Assembly (NCBI GenBank): GCA_020199775.1
Contig: JAIVJZ010000001.1
Coordinates: 248,001 to 312,000 of the forward strand
Source: Acidobacteriota bacterium
GTDB taxonomy: Bacteria; Acidobacteriota; Blastocatellia; Pyrinomonadales; Pyrinomonadaceae
Length of the DNA stretch: 64,000 bases
Direction: 5' to 3'
Part shown: positions 9,145 to 17,947 of the stretch, in pieces
Position numbering within the stretch: position 1 is the first letter of the stretch
Layout: each line of letters starts with the position of its first letter
The notes under the pieces: generated by a model
Databases searched by the model: none
What the model was told of the DNA's origin: nothing
The model's input: only the letters and a program-made list of their open reading frames with translations
Program-made: the position numbers and the translations under genes

Positions 9145-11709
9145 CTATTCGCCGAACATCTCGCCGAGCAACTTCGTCGCGGGCATGATGAACTCGGCGC
9201 GCTTGACGACGCGCGACGGCTCGACGCGGGGGCCGGGGAGTGCGACGAATTGCCCCGGCGCGACCTGTTTGATCTCGGCCGGGTAGACTTCGAGGAAGCC
9301 TTTGTCGATGGCGAGTTGGACGTAGCCGCGCAAGGCCGTGGGAATCTGCGCGTTGTCCGTGAGCGTGACGCCGCCCGACGTGACGTTCGTGCCTGCGAGC
9401 GAGCGGGCTTGCGCGTCCATGCGGAGCGCGCGCACCATGGCGACGGCCTCTTCGAGCCGCGTCACCGGCGTAGAGCCGCCGAAGGTTGCGCCGTCGAGAC
9501 CCATCACGCCTTCGCGTCTGAGCGATTCGACGACGAGCTCTTCGGGCGTGCCCGCCGCGATGTCGCCGAACGTCGGGCGATTCGGAAGATACTGCATGAC
9601 GCGCGTGCCGAACATCAGCCCATGCGCCAATTCCATGCGCGTGAGCGCGTCGTCGGGGCGGAAGAAGTTGCCGCTCGTGAACATGAGGCGGTCGTAAATC
9701 AGGCGCAGCGCGCGTGTGCGCGTCGCGGCATCGAGCGCGGCGAGGTCGGCCGCCTGATTCGCGTCGTAGGTGTAGTTTTTAACGGTCAGGGTAAACGGCT
9801 GATCGGTGGGCGTGCCCGTTCCGGAGAGTCCCGTGCTGATGCGCGCCGTGTAAGTACCGGGGGCGGGAAATTCAAGTTTAATCGCTTCGCGTGCGCCGAA
9901 GAGCGCGCCGAGGTTGCCCTTGTTCGAAACGGCGACTTGCTGCCCATCCTTCAAGACTGTGAGCGTGAGATCGCTGACAATGATCTTGGTGTTATCCACG
10001 ATCAACTCCTCTTCGCCGAGCGCGCCGTTCCAATCGAGTTGGACAAAGGCAAAGCGGGTGTCGGCGGGCACTTCAAAAGTCGCGGTCGTCGCGCCGCGCG
10101 CGGGAACCGTGCCGTCGGAAGTTTGCGTGGGCTGTTCGGAGAGCGTGAGACCTTTGCCGTCGAAGCCGAAGTTGCCGTAGAGCTTCTGCGGGTTGAGCGC
10201 GAGATCAACCGCCGCGTGGACGTTCGCCATCCCCGCGCCGACTTCAAACAGATCGTATGTGCCCATCGGTGTGGCGGTGCGTTCGATGATGGCGCGCACG
10301 TCGTCGGGCGAAAGGCGCGGGTTGGCTTCGAGCAGGGTGGCGGCCAGCCCCGCGAGGTGCGGGCAGGCCATCGAAGTGCCCGAAATCTGCGTGTAGTAGG
10401 GCAGGAATCCGGCGGGGATTTCCGTGTCGGCGTCCGCGCCGTTGGCGACGATGTTCGTGATGGAACGCGCCGCGACGACCGCCGACGTGAAGCCTTTGTT
10501 GGCCGCGCCGCCCGTGCCGGGCACGACCACTGTGGGGTGAACTTCCCGGTCGTTGAAGATGCCGCGCGACGAGAAACCGGCGAGGCGGAAATCCTTCGTC
10601 GCCGCGCCCGCAGAGATGAGCCACGGGAACGACGCCCAGCGGTTCTGCGAGTTCGGGCGCGCGCCGTCGTTGCCGTTGGCGAAGACGACGACGATGCCTT
10701 CATCGTGCAACGCTTTGCTCGCCACGTTGATGGGATGGTCGGGGTCGAGCGCGACGGCCGAGTTGCCCCACGAGTTCGAGACGACCTTGATGTTCAAATT
10801 GAAATGGTTGCTCAAAACGTAGTCGAAGGCGGCCACCTGCCCGAGCACGAAGAGGACGCCGCCCGAACCGAGGCCGACGAGTTTCGCGCCCGGCGCGACG
10901 CCCTGATAGAGCGTGCCGCTCTGCTGTCCGGTGCCCACCGCGATCCCGGCGCAGTGTGTGCCGTGGCCGACGTGCGTGTCCGTGTTCACCACGTCTTCGA
11001 CGTAAGACGGCGGCAGGATGCCTTGCGCGAGGTTGCCGGTCGAAGCGGTGCGGACGACGAGGCCGTCTTGATCGTTCGGGTTGACGAGCACGTTCTGGAT
11101 GGTCTTGCCCGCCTGCCGGTTGAGCATGTCCATTTTGAGATCGGGATGCCCGGCGTCGATGCCCGAATCGTTGATCGCGATGGTGACGCCCTTGCCCGAA
11201 TAGGGTTGGCCGAGGTTGTTCCTGAGCGACGCGTCCGCGCGCAGGCGCGAGACGCCGATCAGCGGCTTCGTCTGGTGCAGGTAGAGTTCGAGCGGCGTGT
11301 TGAGATAGACGGAGCGCAAGCCCGACAGGTTAACGAGTTCGGCGATCTGCGCGGGGCCGGCGTTGACGGCCATGATGGGCAAATTCCGCATCCGTACGCC
11401 GGTCGAGATGCCGAGCGACGAGACGGCGGCGGCCTGTGCGTCCGTCACGCGCGCGCCCTCGAAGGTCAGCAGCACGCCGAGTTGTTTCGTGCTCGTGGGC
11501 GAGGCGGCGAGGAGCCGCGCGCGCAGTTCGGGATCGACCTTCACCGATGCGCCGCTCAAGGCGACCGTGGCCGAACTCGCCCGGCCTGCCTGAAAAACGA
11601 GAACGATACCGGCGAGGATCACGAACAGCAGCGAAAGCGTGTGCGAACGTCTCAAAGTCTGGTGCATCTTCTTCTGGCCTCTGACGAGTAGGGTTCGATG
11701 TCCCCGCAT
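9145..11709 (-). CDS. S8 subtilase with C-terminal SLH-like module
   Basis: Second secreted subtilase, 854 residues. A hydrophobic export segment lies at about 24-45. Triad: Asp181 (NDSGID), His249 (GHGTHCAG) and Ser446 (GTSMACP); Asn347 is the probable oxyanion residue. A P-like beta domain and SLH-like units follow to the C-terminus. GAGGAG sits about 9 bp before the ATG at 11709; an internal ATG at 11667 is a weaker alternative start. The region of residues about 773-832 is nearly identical at DNA level to the neighbouring subtilase, although the rest of the two proteins has diverged. The promoter has three perfect CTCAAG repeats. Probably an active secreted or surface-bound protease. Confidence 0.93.
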   Translation of the reverse strand: MRGHRTLLVRGQKKMHQTLRRSHTLSLLFVILAGIVLVFQAGRASSATVALSGASVKVDPELRARLLAASPTSTKQLGVLLTFEGARVTDAQAAAVSSLGISTGVRMRNLPIMAVNAGPAQIAELVNLSGLRSVYLNTPLELYLHQTKPLIGVSRLRADASLRNNLGQPYSGKGVTIAINDSGIDAGHPDLKMDMLNRQAGKTIQNVLVNPNDQDGLVVRTASTGNLAQGILPPSYVEDVVNTDTHVGHGTHCAGIAVGTGQQSGTLYQGVAPGAKLVGLGSGGVLFVLGQVAAFDYVLSNHFNLNIKVVSNSWGNSAVALDPDHPINVASKALHDEGIVVVFANGNDGARPNSQNRWASFPWLISAGAATKDFRLAGFSSRGIFNDREVHPTVVVPGTGGAANKGFTSAVVAARSITNIVANGADADTEIPAGFLPYYTQISGTSMACPHLAGLAATLLEANPRLSPDDVRAIIERTATPMGTYDLFEVGAGMANVHAAVDLALNPQKLYGNFGFDGKGLTLSEQPTQTSDGTVPARGATTATFEVPADTRFAFVQLDWNGALGEEELIVDNTKIIVSDLTLTVLKDGQQVAVSNKGNLGALFGAREAIKLEFPAPGTYTARISTGLSGTGTPTDQPFTLTVKNYTYDANQAADLAALDAATRTRALRLIYDRLMFTSGNFFRPDDALTRMELAHGLMFGTRVMQYLPNRPTFGDIAAGTPEELVVESLRREGVMGLDGATFGGSTPVTRLEEAVAMVRALRMDAQARSLAGTNVTSGGVTLTDNAQIPTALRGYVQLAIDKGFLEVYPAEIKQVAPGQFVALPGPRVEPSRVVKRAEFIMPATKLLGEMFGE

Positions 11710-11780
11710 TGTGGCTTCTCTCCTCGAAGGTTAGTGAACTCCGCTTCCGTCGGCGAGACTTGTTCAAATTAACGAGGCGA

Positions 11781-11824
11781 AAAGTAAGAAGCGAATCTTG
11801 AGGAATACTTGAGACAGACTTGAG
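11781..11824 (-). promoter_or_regulatory. putative direct-repeat activator promoter of the 854-residue subtilase
   Basis: Three perfect CTCAAG hexamers on the minus strand (left edges 11819, 11808, 11797; exact 11-bp period), then 10 bp, then TACTTT at 11786-11781 as a -10-like box. The start codon is 72 bp further on. The geometry matches the promoters near 8980, 12175 and 25950. Confidence 0.7.
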
Positions 11825-12065
11825 CGGGATAACTTTTGGCGCAGTTGAGATTATTGTAATTCCGTTGCGCAGAAACGGGGCGCGGCCTCGACGGCCGGCC
11901 TCTCATGCCGACCCGGCAGCGTTAAAAAAGTGCACACGCAGGTACGGCGGCTTGCAGCATCGCCTCTCCCGCCGCCGTCGCAAACACAACACGAGCCCGG
12001 CGCGGCGAGAGAAGCCGCGCGGGGAAGAGCTACAGGCCAACCGTCATGCCGTGCCCGCGTTCGGC

Positions 12066-12140
12066 TTATGAGAGTCCTCCGCGCGGGATGCCGGGACAGA
12101 CTGAGTCGTACACGTTCGAGTTTGCGAGGTTCGTCTTCAT
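12066..12140 (-). CDS. putative 24-residue peptide with strong ribosome site
   Basis: Short ORF: ATG at 12140, TAA at 12066-12068, 24 residues. It begins MKTNLANSN and ends with a Cys/Pro/Gly-rich stretch (VCPGIPRGGLS). AAGGAG lies 8 bp before the ATG, stronger than many large genes here. A two-copy CTCAAG-type repeat with a properly spaced TATCGT lies about 35-65 bp upstream, giving a short plausible leader. It has no signal peptide and matches no family I recognise. It could be a secreted signal or modified peptide precursor, a leader peptide for the subtilase downstream, or chance. Its main support is the ribosome site plus a promoter shared with protease genes. Confidence 0.4.
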   Translation of the reverse strand: MKTNLANSNVYDSVCPGIPRGGLS

Positions 12141-12172
12141 GTCAACTTCTCCTTAGCCTTGTAGACATGCAC

Positions 12173-12205
12173 ACGATAGCGGGAAGATGTTGAGGAAAAC
12201 TTGAG
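12173..12205 (-). promoter_or_regulatory. putative direct-repeat activator promoter before the 24-residue ORF
   Basis: Minus-strand CTCAAG (12205-12200) and CTCAAC (12194-12189), 11 bp apart, then 10 bp, then TATCGT (12178-12173). Further upstream, GCGCAACGCAATTGTAATAA (12241-12222) closely resembles sequence upstream of the neighbouring subtilase promoter (11870-11851). Confidence 0.55.
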
Positions 12206-12328
12206 ACGCGCGGGCGGGCGTTTATTACAATTGCGTTGCGCGGGAGGCCATGCCGTTTGGTCATCAACCGCGACCGGAAAACTTTCAACAGACGAGCGCG
12301 AAGTTTACGCGGAGAGTGGACGGAGACT

Positions 12329-12423
12329 GAGAATTTCAAATCTCAAATTATCAAGAATCTCAAATCACCAAGAAGCCCAAATCTCAAATCACTAAGAATC
12401 TCGAATGTGAGATTCGAGATCAC
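12329..12423. repeat. AAATCTCAAAT-type low-complexity repeat with hairpin
   Basis: Degenerate tandem copies of CAAATCTCAAAT and AAGAATCTC, ending in a perfect 9-bp hairpin (ATCTCGAAT, 12398-12406, with 12412-12420). It lies in the long gap between the subtilase and the foldase gene; 12424-12500 holds nothing else recognisable. Confidence 0.6.
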
Positions 12424-12500
12424 GGACGCTTTCTTCCACCAACCTCCTGCGCGGCATAGCTTCGCGCCCGTGCGTTGAGTTTTATCTTCCGCAAACACGC

Positions 12501-13637
12501 TCAGGCGGGAAACTCGGTCTTCAACCCGCCGAAGCGATAGGCTTCACTGATCGAGACTTTCGCTTTGCCGCGCGCTTCTTTGAGCCAGTCGGCGAGCAGT
12601 CGCGCACGCTTCTCTTTGAGCAGGCGCGTGCGGATTTCGGGCGCGGCTTCTTCGAGCCGGACGGCGCGGGCGGGTTCGCGCCCCGCCAGTTTGATGACGT
12701 GATAGCCGTACTCGGTTTCGACCACTGCGCTCACTTCGCCGGGCTTCAACGCAAAGGCCGCGTCGTCGAAAGCGCGCGTGTGCGCGCCGTGGGCGAACGT
12801 GCCGAGGTCGCCGCCGCGTTCGCGCGTGGCCGCGTCGTCGGAGTATGCGCGCGCAAGTTCGGCGAAGTTCGCGCCCGCGCGTGCGGCCTCGCGGCGCAAC
12901 TCTGCGGCGCGCGCGCGTCTCCGCTCCAACTCGCCGCGCACGGCGGCGGCGAGCGCGGCGCCCGTCAAACCCTGCTCGCGTTGTAACTCCTGCGAGATCA
13001 TCTGCGGGCGGGCGTTGACGAGGATGTGCGCGGCCGTGACGCGTTCGGGGAGTTGCAGCGACGGGTCGCTCCGGCGGCGTTGCGCTTCGTAATAAGTTTT
13101 GATCTCTTCGTCGGAAACGGTCGATTGCGCGGCGGCCTCTTCGGTCAACAGTTCGCCGTAGATCATGTCGCGGATTCCGGCGCGATATTCGTCTCGCGTG
13201 AGATTGTGAGTTTGGAGATATGCGGCGAACTGTCGCTCGCCGCCGAGTTTCGTGATCTCGCGTTGTTCGGTTTGGCCGAGACGTTCGGGCGTGACGTGCA
13301 AGCCGCGCCGCCCGGCTTCCTGCGCGATGAGGGCGCGGTCGATGAGTTCCGAGACGATGCCTTCGCGCAACTCGTCGAGCTTGCGCCGCCCTTCTTCCGT
13401 GTCGGCGGTGAGCCCCAACTCCTCGCGCCCGTTTCGCAAAAACATCTCGTAGAACTTACGCGAGACGGGGCTGCCGTTGACGGTGGCGATGATCTCATCC
13501 GGCGCGTCGGTCGTAGTCGTCGCGGCGGACGGTCGGGTCGGGTCGTCCTTCGCGCAGGCGAGTGAAAGGATGAGTAGTAGTGCGCAGGTGAACGCCGCGA
13601 TGGTTATGCACCGGGGCGGGCGATTGAATGATGACAT
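12501..13637 (-). CDS. PpiC/SurA-type peptidyl-prolyl isomerase lipoprotein
   Basis: Envelope foldase of 378 residues. The N-terminus has a lipobox (LSLAC, lipidated Cys28), so it should be a membrane-anchored lipoprotein. Residues 45-190 form a SurA-like N-terminal chaperone region (VNGSPVSRKFYEMFLRNG). A PpiC parvulin domain covers about 195-310, including AAHILV, GGDLGTFAHG and the ETEYGYHVIKL ending. Parvulins speed cis-trans isomerisation of prolyl bonds and help fold exported proteins, which fits its place beside secreted proteases. The gene is on the same strand as the peptide permeases upstream (about 40 bp gap) and may be cotranscribed with them. No good ribosome site is visible before the ATG. 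Confidence 0.88.
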   Translation of the reverse strand: MSSFNRPPRCITIAAFTCALLLILSLACAKDDPTRPSAATTTTDAPDEIIATVNGSPVSRKFYEMFLRNGREELGLTADTEEGRRKLDELREGIVSELIDRALIAQEAGRRGLHVTPERLGQTEQREITKLGGERQFAAYLQTHNLTRDEYRAGIRDMIYGELLTEEAAAQSTVSDEEIKTYYEAQRRRSDPSLQLPERVTAAHILVNARPQMISQELQREQGLTGAALAAAVRGELERRRARAAELRREAARAGANFAELARAYSDDAATRERGGDLGTFAHGAHTRAFDDAAFALKPGEVSAVVETEYGYHVIKLAGREPARAVRLEEAAPEIRTRLLKEKRARLLADWLKEARGKAKVSISEAYRFGGLKTEFPA

Positions 13638-13678
13638 GGGTTTTGTTCGGGTTTAGTTTTCAAACAGCTTCTTAGGTT

Positions 13679-14938
13679 TCACCGCGCGCGGAGGTCGCCG
13701 TCGCGTCTGAGGCCGTCGCTCAAGAGGCGCACGCCGAGCACGAAAAGAAAGATGGCGAAGGCGGGCGAGAGCAGGACGAGCGGTTGCTGGCCGAGCAGCG
13801 TCAGGTTGCTCGCGCTCACGAGCATGTTGCCCCAACTCGCCGCCGGTTCCTGCACGCCGACGCCGAGAAACGACAACGCGGTTTCGGCCAACAGGAACGC
13901 GGGCAGCATCAGCGAGAGTTGCACGACGAGCGGGCGCGAGGCGTTCGGCAGGATGTGGCGAAAAAGTATCCGCGTCTCGGTCAGCCCGAGCGACACGGCA
14001 GCCAACACGAACTCGCGCTCGCGCAAACCCAACACCATCCCGCGCGCCAGTCGCGCCATCTCCGCCCACCCGATGGCGATGAAGATGCCGACGAGCAACG
14101 CACCGGCGCGCGCCGGCGGCAGCACGAGCGGGAAGGCGGCGCGCGCGGCGAGGATCAGGACGAGATCGGGCAAGGCCAGCATCGCGTCGGCCGCACGCAT
14201 CAACAAGGCATCCACCCTGCGCCCCGCGTAGCCCGACACGCATCCCAGAAACACTCCGAGCACGCCCGCGAGCAGCGTCCCCAGAGGCCCGACCGCGAGC
14301 GAGAAACGCGACGCCATCAACAAGCGCGAGAGGCGGTCGCGCCCGAACTCGTCCGTGCCGAGCAGGTAGACGCGTGGCGGCGGCGGCGGCGAGGCGTTCG
14401 CGCTCTGCGTCGCGCTCTGCGTCGCGGTCGCGTTCTGCGTCGCGTCGGAGTTTTGCGGCGCGCCGGAACGTCGGGATAAGTCGTGTGCGACTCCGAAGAG
14501 ATGCCTGTCGGTCTGGAACAGCCCGAAGAGTTTGTAAGAGTGGCCGCGCGGGAAGAGCTTGAGGGGGAAGCGCGCCGACGTGTCTTCGCTGTAGGTGCGC
14601 GCGAGCGGGTCTGTGAGGCGCAGGCGGTAGATGAACGGGCGCACCTGCCAGCGGCCTTCACTGTCTCTGAAACGGATGGTGGTCGGCGGCGCGAGTGGCT
14701 GCTGTCGTGATTGCTCGCTCGCGTCGTAAGGCGCGATGAAACTCGCCAGCACGGCGACGACGTAGAACGTCGAGACGATGCCGAGTCCCGCGATCAACTT
14801 CCAACGACGCGCGAGTCGCCGCCGCGCCCGCCCGCGCCAGTTTACCGGAGCGGCGTGCGCACGCTCCCACGCGGTTTGCGTCGGCGTCGTCGGCGCGTCG
14901 CGGGTGTCGGACGGGTGGGGCGGCTGTGTGTCGGTCAT
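13679..14938 (-). CDS. peptide/nickel-type ABC transporter permease (OppC/DppC family)
   Basis: Inner-membrane permease of 419 residues. A Pro-rich cytoplasmic N-terminus of about 45 residues precedes the OppC_N transmembrane helix (about 50-72). A long variable periplasmic stretch (about 80-200, with an Ala/Thr/Gln-rich repeat near 165-180) comes next. The transport domain with five helices covers about 205-415. The ATPase-contact loop is visible (LGLTETRILFRHILPNASRP). The gene starts 8 bp after the stop of the partner permease, so they are surely one operon. The binding protein is divergent; no ATPase genes are in the window. Peptide import fits the surrounding proteases but is inferred from family. 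Confidence 0.92.
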   Translation of the reverse strand: MTDTQPPHPSDTRDAPTTPTQTAWERAHAAPVNWRGRARRRLARRWKLIAGLGIVSTFYVVAVLASFIAPYDASEQSRQQPLAPPTTIRFRDSEGRWQVRPFIYRLRLTDPLARTYSEDTSARFPLKLFPRGHSYKLFGLFQTDRHLFGVAHDLSRRSGAPQNSDATQNATATQSATQSANASPPPPPRVYLLGTDEFGRDRLSRLLMASRFSLAVGPLGTLLAGVLGVFLGCVSGYAGRRVDALLMRAADAMLALPDLVLILAARAAFPLVLPPARAGALLVGIFIAIGWAEMARLARGMVLGLREREFVLAAVSLGLTETRILFRHILPNASRPLVVQLSLMLPAFLLAETALSFLGVGVQEPAASWGNMLVSASNLTLLGQQPLVLLSPAFAIFLFVLGVRLLSDGLRRDGDLRAR

Positions 14939-14946
14939 GCGAATGT

Positions 14947-15951
14947 TTACGCGCCGGGTGCGGGCAAGTCTAGAGAGCGACTACCGCCCCGGCGCGTTCG
15001 CGCGGGCGCGCGGCGCGGCCGCAGGCGCGGGTCGTTGAGACGCAGCAGGATGTCCGCGAAGAGGTTTCCGGCGAGCACCGCCGTCGCCGTGATCATCACG
15101 ACGCCCATCAGCAGCGGCACGTCGCGGTAGCGCACGGCGTTGACGCTGAGCGCGCCGAGACCCGGCCAGCCGAGCACCGTCTCGACGATGACCGAGCCGC
15201 TGACGACGCTGCCGAACGCGTAGCCGAAGAGCGTGATCAGTGGGTTCAGGGCGTCGCGCAGCGCGTGGCGCACGATGACGGTGCGTTCCGGCAGTCCTTT
15301 GGCGCGCGCCACCTGCACGAAGTCTTGCGCGAGCGCGTGGCTCAAACCCTCGCGCGCCTGCGCCAGAAACAGGGCCACGAGCGGGAGGGCGAGCACGACC
15401 GCCGGCGGCAGGATGCGTAAGGGGCTGAAGTCGGCCAAGGTCTCCTCACCCGCGCCGCCGATGGGAAACCAGGAGGTGCGCGCGACGATGGCGAGCGTGA
15501 TGAGCGCGAGCACGATGCGCGGCGTCGAAGCCGTGAGCAGGATGACCAGTTCGCTCGCACGATCCCACAGGCTGCCCTGTCGCCGTGCGGCGAGCGCGCC
15601 GAGCGCGAGCGAGAACGAGACGGCCAGAAGCAGCGCGGCGGCGGCGAGCGCGAGCGTCCGCACGAGACGCGGCCAGATGATCGTCGCCACCGGCGCGTGA
15701 TAGTAGAAGGATTCGCCCATGCGCCCGCGCGCGAGGTTCACAAGCCAGCGGGCGTAGCGCGCGGCGAGCGGTTCGTCGAGGCCGTAGACGCGGCGCAACT
15801 CCCTGAGCGTCGCCTCGGACGCGCCCCCCTCGCTCGCCAGTTCGCCGAGCGCGTCGCCGCCCGCGGCGGCCAGCAGCGCGAACGTCAGCGCGGAGACGAC
15901 GACGAGCACGACGACGCCCTGCAACGTTCTGGAGAGAATCAGTTTCAGCAC
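14947..15951 (-). CDS. peptide-type ABC transporter permease (OppB/DppB family)
   Basis: Inner-membrane permease, 334 residues from the GTG at 15951. I chose this start because the protein then opens directly with the first helix (LKLILSRTLQGVVVLVVV). Any start further upstream would add a hydrophilic stretch with no family resemblance and run into the divergent gene's promoter. The rest shows the OppB fold, a periplasmic loop, and the EAA loop (AKGLPERTVIVRHALRDALNP). It forms the transmembrane pore together with the downstream OppC-type protein. No ribosome site is clear before the GTG, so the exact start is tentative. Confidence 0.9.
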   Translation of the reverse strand: MLKLILSRTLQGVVVLVVVSALTFALLAAAGGDALGELASEGGASEATLRELRRVYGLDEPLAARYARWLVNLARGRMGESFYYHAPVATIIWPRLVRTLALAAAALLLAVSFSLALGALAARRQGSLWDRASELVILLTASTPRIVLALITLAIVARTSWFPIGGAGEETLADFSPLRILPPAVVLALPLVALFLAQAREGLSHALAQDFVQVARAKGLPERTVIVRHALRDALNPLITLFGYAFGSVVSGSVIVETVLGWPGLGALSVNAVRYRDVPLLMGVVMITATAVLAGNLFADILLRLNDPRLRPRRAPARTRRGGSRSLDLPAPGA

Positions 15952-16160
15952 GCCGGAAACCCGGATTGTTCGTGAAGGGTGTTGGCCGAACTCATCGCGC
16001 GTTGATTTAACATCTATTCGCGGCGCGAGGGCAAGAGTCGGGCGCACATAGTTCTGGACATCCGTGTCTATACATGTTTGAATCGGATCAACCTCACCGG
16101 TACGCGCGTTCGTACCAAAAGCCTCGCGCTTTTTTATCTTCAGACAACCGGTATATTGAA

Positions 16161-17945
16161 ATGAAACTTGCACCGTCGGGACGATGTTTTGTTAGCCTGT
16201 TGCTCGTCGCCGCGCTCCTTCTGCTGGCGAGCGCGTGCCAGACGCCGCCCGCGTCGAACACCACGGGCAGCGGCGGCGAAGAGAAACTGCCGACCGCGCC
16301 GGTCGTGGGCACGCGCGGCGGCTCGCTCACCTACCGGATCACCTCGCCGCCGAAGACTTTCAACTACATCCTCGCCGCCGACGAGCCCACGATCTACGTC
16401 TCCTTTTTCCTGACGGGCAGCCGCCTCGTCGAACTCAATCACGACAGTCAAACTTATGTGCCCGCGCTCGCCGAAAGTTGGAAGCTCTCCGACGACGGCA
16501 AGGGCGTCGAAGTCACTTTGCGCGAAGGCTTGAAGTTCTCCGACGGCCAGCCGCTCACCTCGGAAGACGTGGCCTTCACGCTGCGCACCCTCTACGACGA
16601 ACGCGTCACCTCGCCCATCTACCGCGACGCGATGCTCGTCGGCGGCAAGCCCATCGAGGTCACGGTTTCGGATGCGCGTCGCCTCCGGCTCGGTTTCGCC
16701 GAGGCCATCGCCGTGCCGGAAAATTACATGTCGAATCTAAACGTGCTGCCGCGCCACGTGCTCGAAGCGGAGGTCGGCAGAAACGCCTTCGACAACGCTT
16801 ACGGCGTGACGAGCGACGTGGCGGGGATCGTCACGGCCGGGGCGTTCGTCGTCGAGTCGAGCACGCCGGGCGAGCGCGTCACGCTCAAGCGCAACCAGCA
16901 CTACTGGAAGCGCGACGCGGCGGGCAATCAACTTCCGTATCTTGACCGCCTCGTCCTCGAAGTTGTCGGCGACGAGAACAACTCGCTCACACGGCTCGGG
17001 CAGGGGACGCTCGACATCATGGATCGCGTGCGCCCGACCGATTTCGCGAGCCTCCGCGCGGGGCAGGGCAAGACGCGCGCGCACGATCTCGGCCCCGGCC
17101 TCTACGCCGACAACATCTGGTTCAATCTCAACCCCGGCAAGCGCGAAGACGGCAAACCAATCGTCGACCCCACGAAGCTCACATGGTTCAACGACGCGCG
17201 TTTCCGCCGCGCCGTCTCGCATGCCATTGATCGCGATTCCATCGCGGCCAACACCTGGCAGGGACTCGCCACGCCGCTCTACAACTTCGTCTCAAGCGGC
17301 AACCGCGCGTGGGCGGCGGCCGACGTTCCGCGCACCTCCTATGATCTGGAACGGGCGCGCGCCCTGCTGCGCGAAGCGGGCTTCACTTTCGGCGGCACGG
17401 AGGCCGCGCCGGAGTTGATGGACGCGAAAGGCAATCGCGTCGAGTTTACGCTCATCGCGCCCGCCGGGACGGAGGTGCGCGTCAAGAGCGCGATTGTGAT
17501 TCAGGAGGATTTGAAGAAGCTGGGGATGAACGTGCAGGTCGCGCCCGTCGAGAACGCGCAGTTGTCCGCACGCGTCAATCAATCTTACGACTACGAGGCG
17601 GTGCTCTTCGGCACGTCGGTCTCCGAACCCGACCCGTCTTCCTACACGGACATGCTGCGCAGCGGCAGCCCGCAACACTTCTGGCATCCCAAACAACCGA
17701 AGCCCGCCACCGAATGGGAAGCCCGTCTCGACGAGTTGACCACGCGGCAAGCCCACGAAATCGACCACGAACGCCGCCGCGCCATCTTCCGCGACATCCA
17801 GATATTGATGGCCGAACAACTACCGCTCATCCCCATCGTCACACGCCACATCGCCGTCGCCGCCAACACGCGCGTCGGCAACTATCGCCCCAGCCCGCTC
17901 CCGCCCTTCTCGCTCTGGAACGCCGAGGAGTTGTTCGTGAAATAA
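16161..17945 (+). CDS. extracellular solute-binding lipoprotein, family 5 (peptide/oligopeptide)
   Basis: Peptide-binding component of the neighbouring ABC importer, 594 residues. The ATG at 16161 gives a short basic start, a hydrophobic core and a lipobox (LLASAC), so the protein is lipid-anchored. The frame is open upstream, but that extension has no export signal and lies in the divergent promoter region. Family features include LTSEDVAFTLRTLYD, the RNQHYW motif and RRAVSHAID. It is divergent from the permease pair, with a 209-bp shared promoter gap. Substrate specificity (di-, oligopeptide or other) cannot be read from the sequence. It ends in a long palindrome containing a terminator. 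Confidence 0.92.
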   Translation: MKLAPSGRCFVSLLLVAALLLLASACQTPPASNTTGSGGEEKLPTAPVVGTRGGSLTYRITSPPKTFNYILAADEPTIYVSFFLTGSRLVELNHDSQTYVPALAESWKLSDDGKGVEVTLREGLKFSDGQPLTSEDVAFTLRTLYDERVTSPIYRDAMLVGGKPIEVTVSDARRLRLGFAEAIAVPENYMSNLNVLPRHVLEAEVGRNAFDNAYGVTSDVAGIVTAGAFVVESSTPGERVTLKRNQHYWKRDAAGNQLPYLDRLVLEVVGDENNSLTRLGQGTLDIMDRVRPTDFASLRAGQGKTRAHDLGPGLYADNIWFNLNPGKREDGKPIVDPTKLTWFNDARFRRAVSHAIDRDSIAANTWQGLATPLYNFVSSGNRAWAAADVPRTSYDLERARALLREAGFTFGGTEAAPELMDAKGNRVEFTLIAPAGTEVRVKSAIVIQEDLKKLGMNVQVAPVENAQLSARVNQSYDYEAVLFGTSVSEPDPSSYTDMLRSGSPQHFWHPKQPKPATEWEARLDELTTRQAHEIDHERRRAIFRDIQILMAEQLPLIPIVTRHIAVAANTRVGNYRPSPLPPFSLWNAEELFVK

Positions 17946-17947
17946 AG

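Noticed and set aside
11820..12193. Plus-strand frames of 83 and 87 codons in the long gap after the second subtilase
   Set aside because: Arg-rich translations without ribosome sites, overlapping each other and the promoter elements.
15952..16173. Upstream extension of the OppB-type permease
   Set aside because: It would add 74 hydrophilic residues before the first helix and overlap the divergent binding-protein promoter and start.
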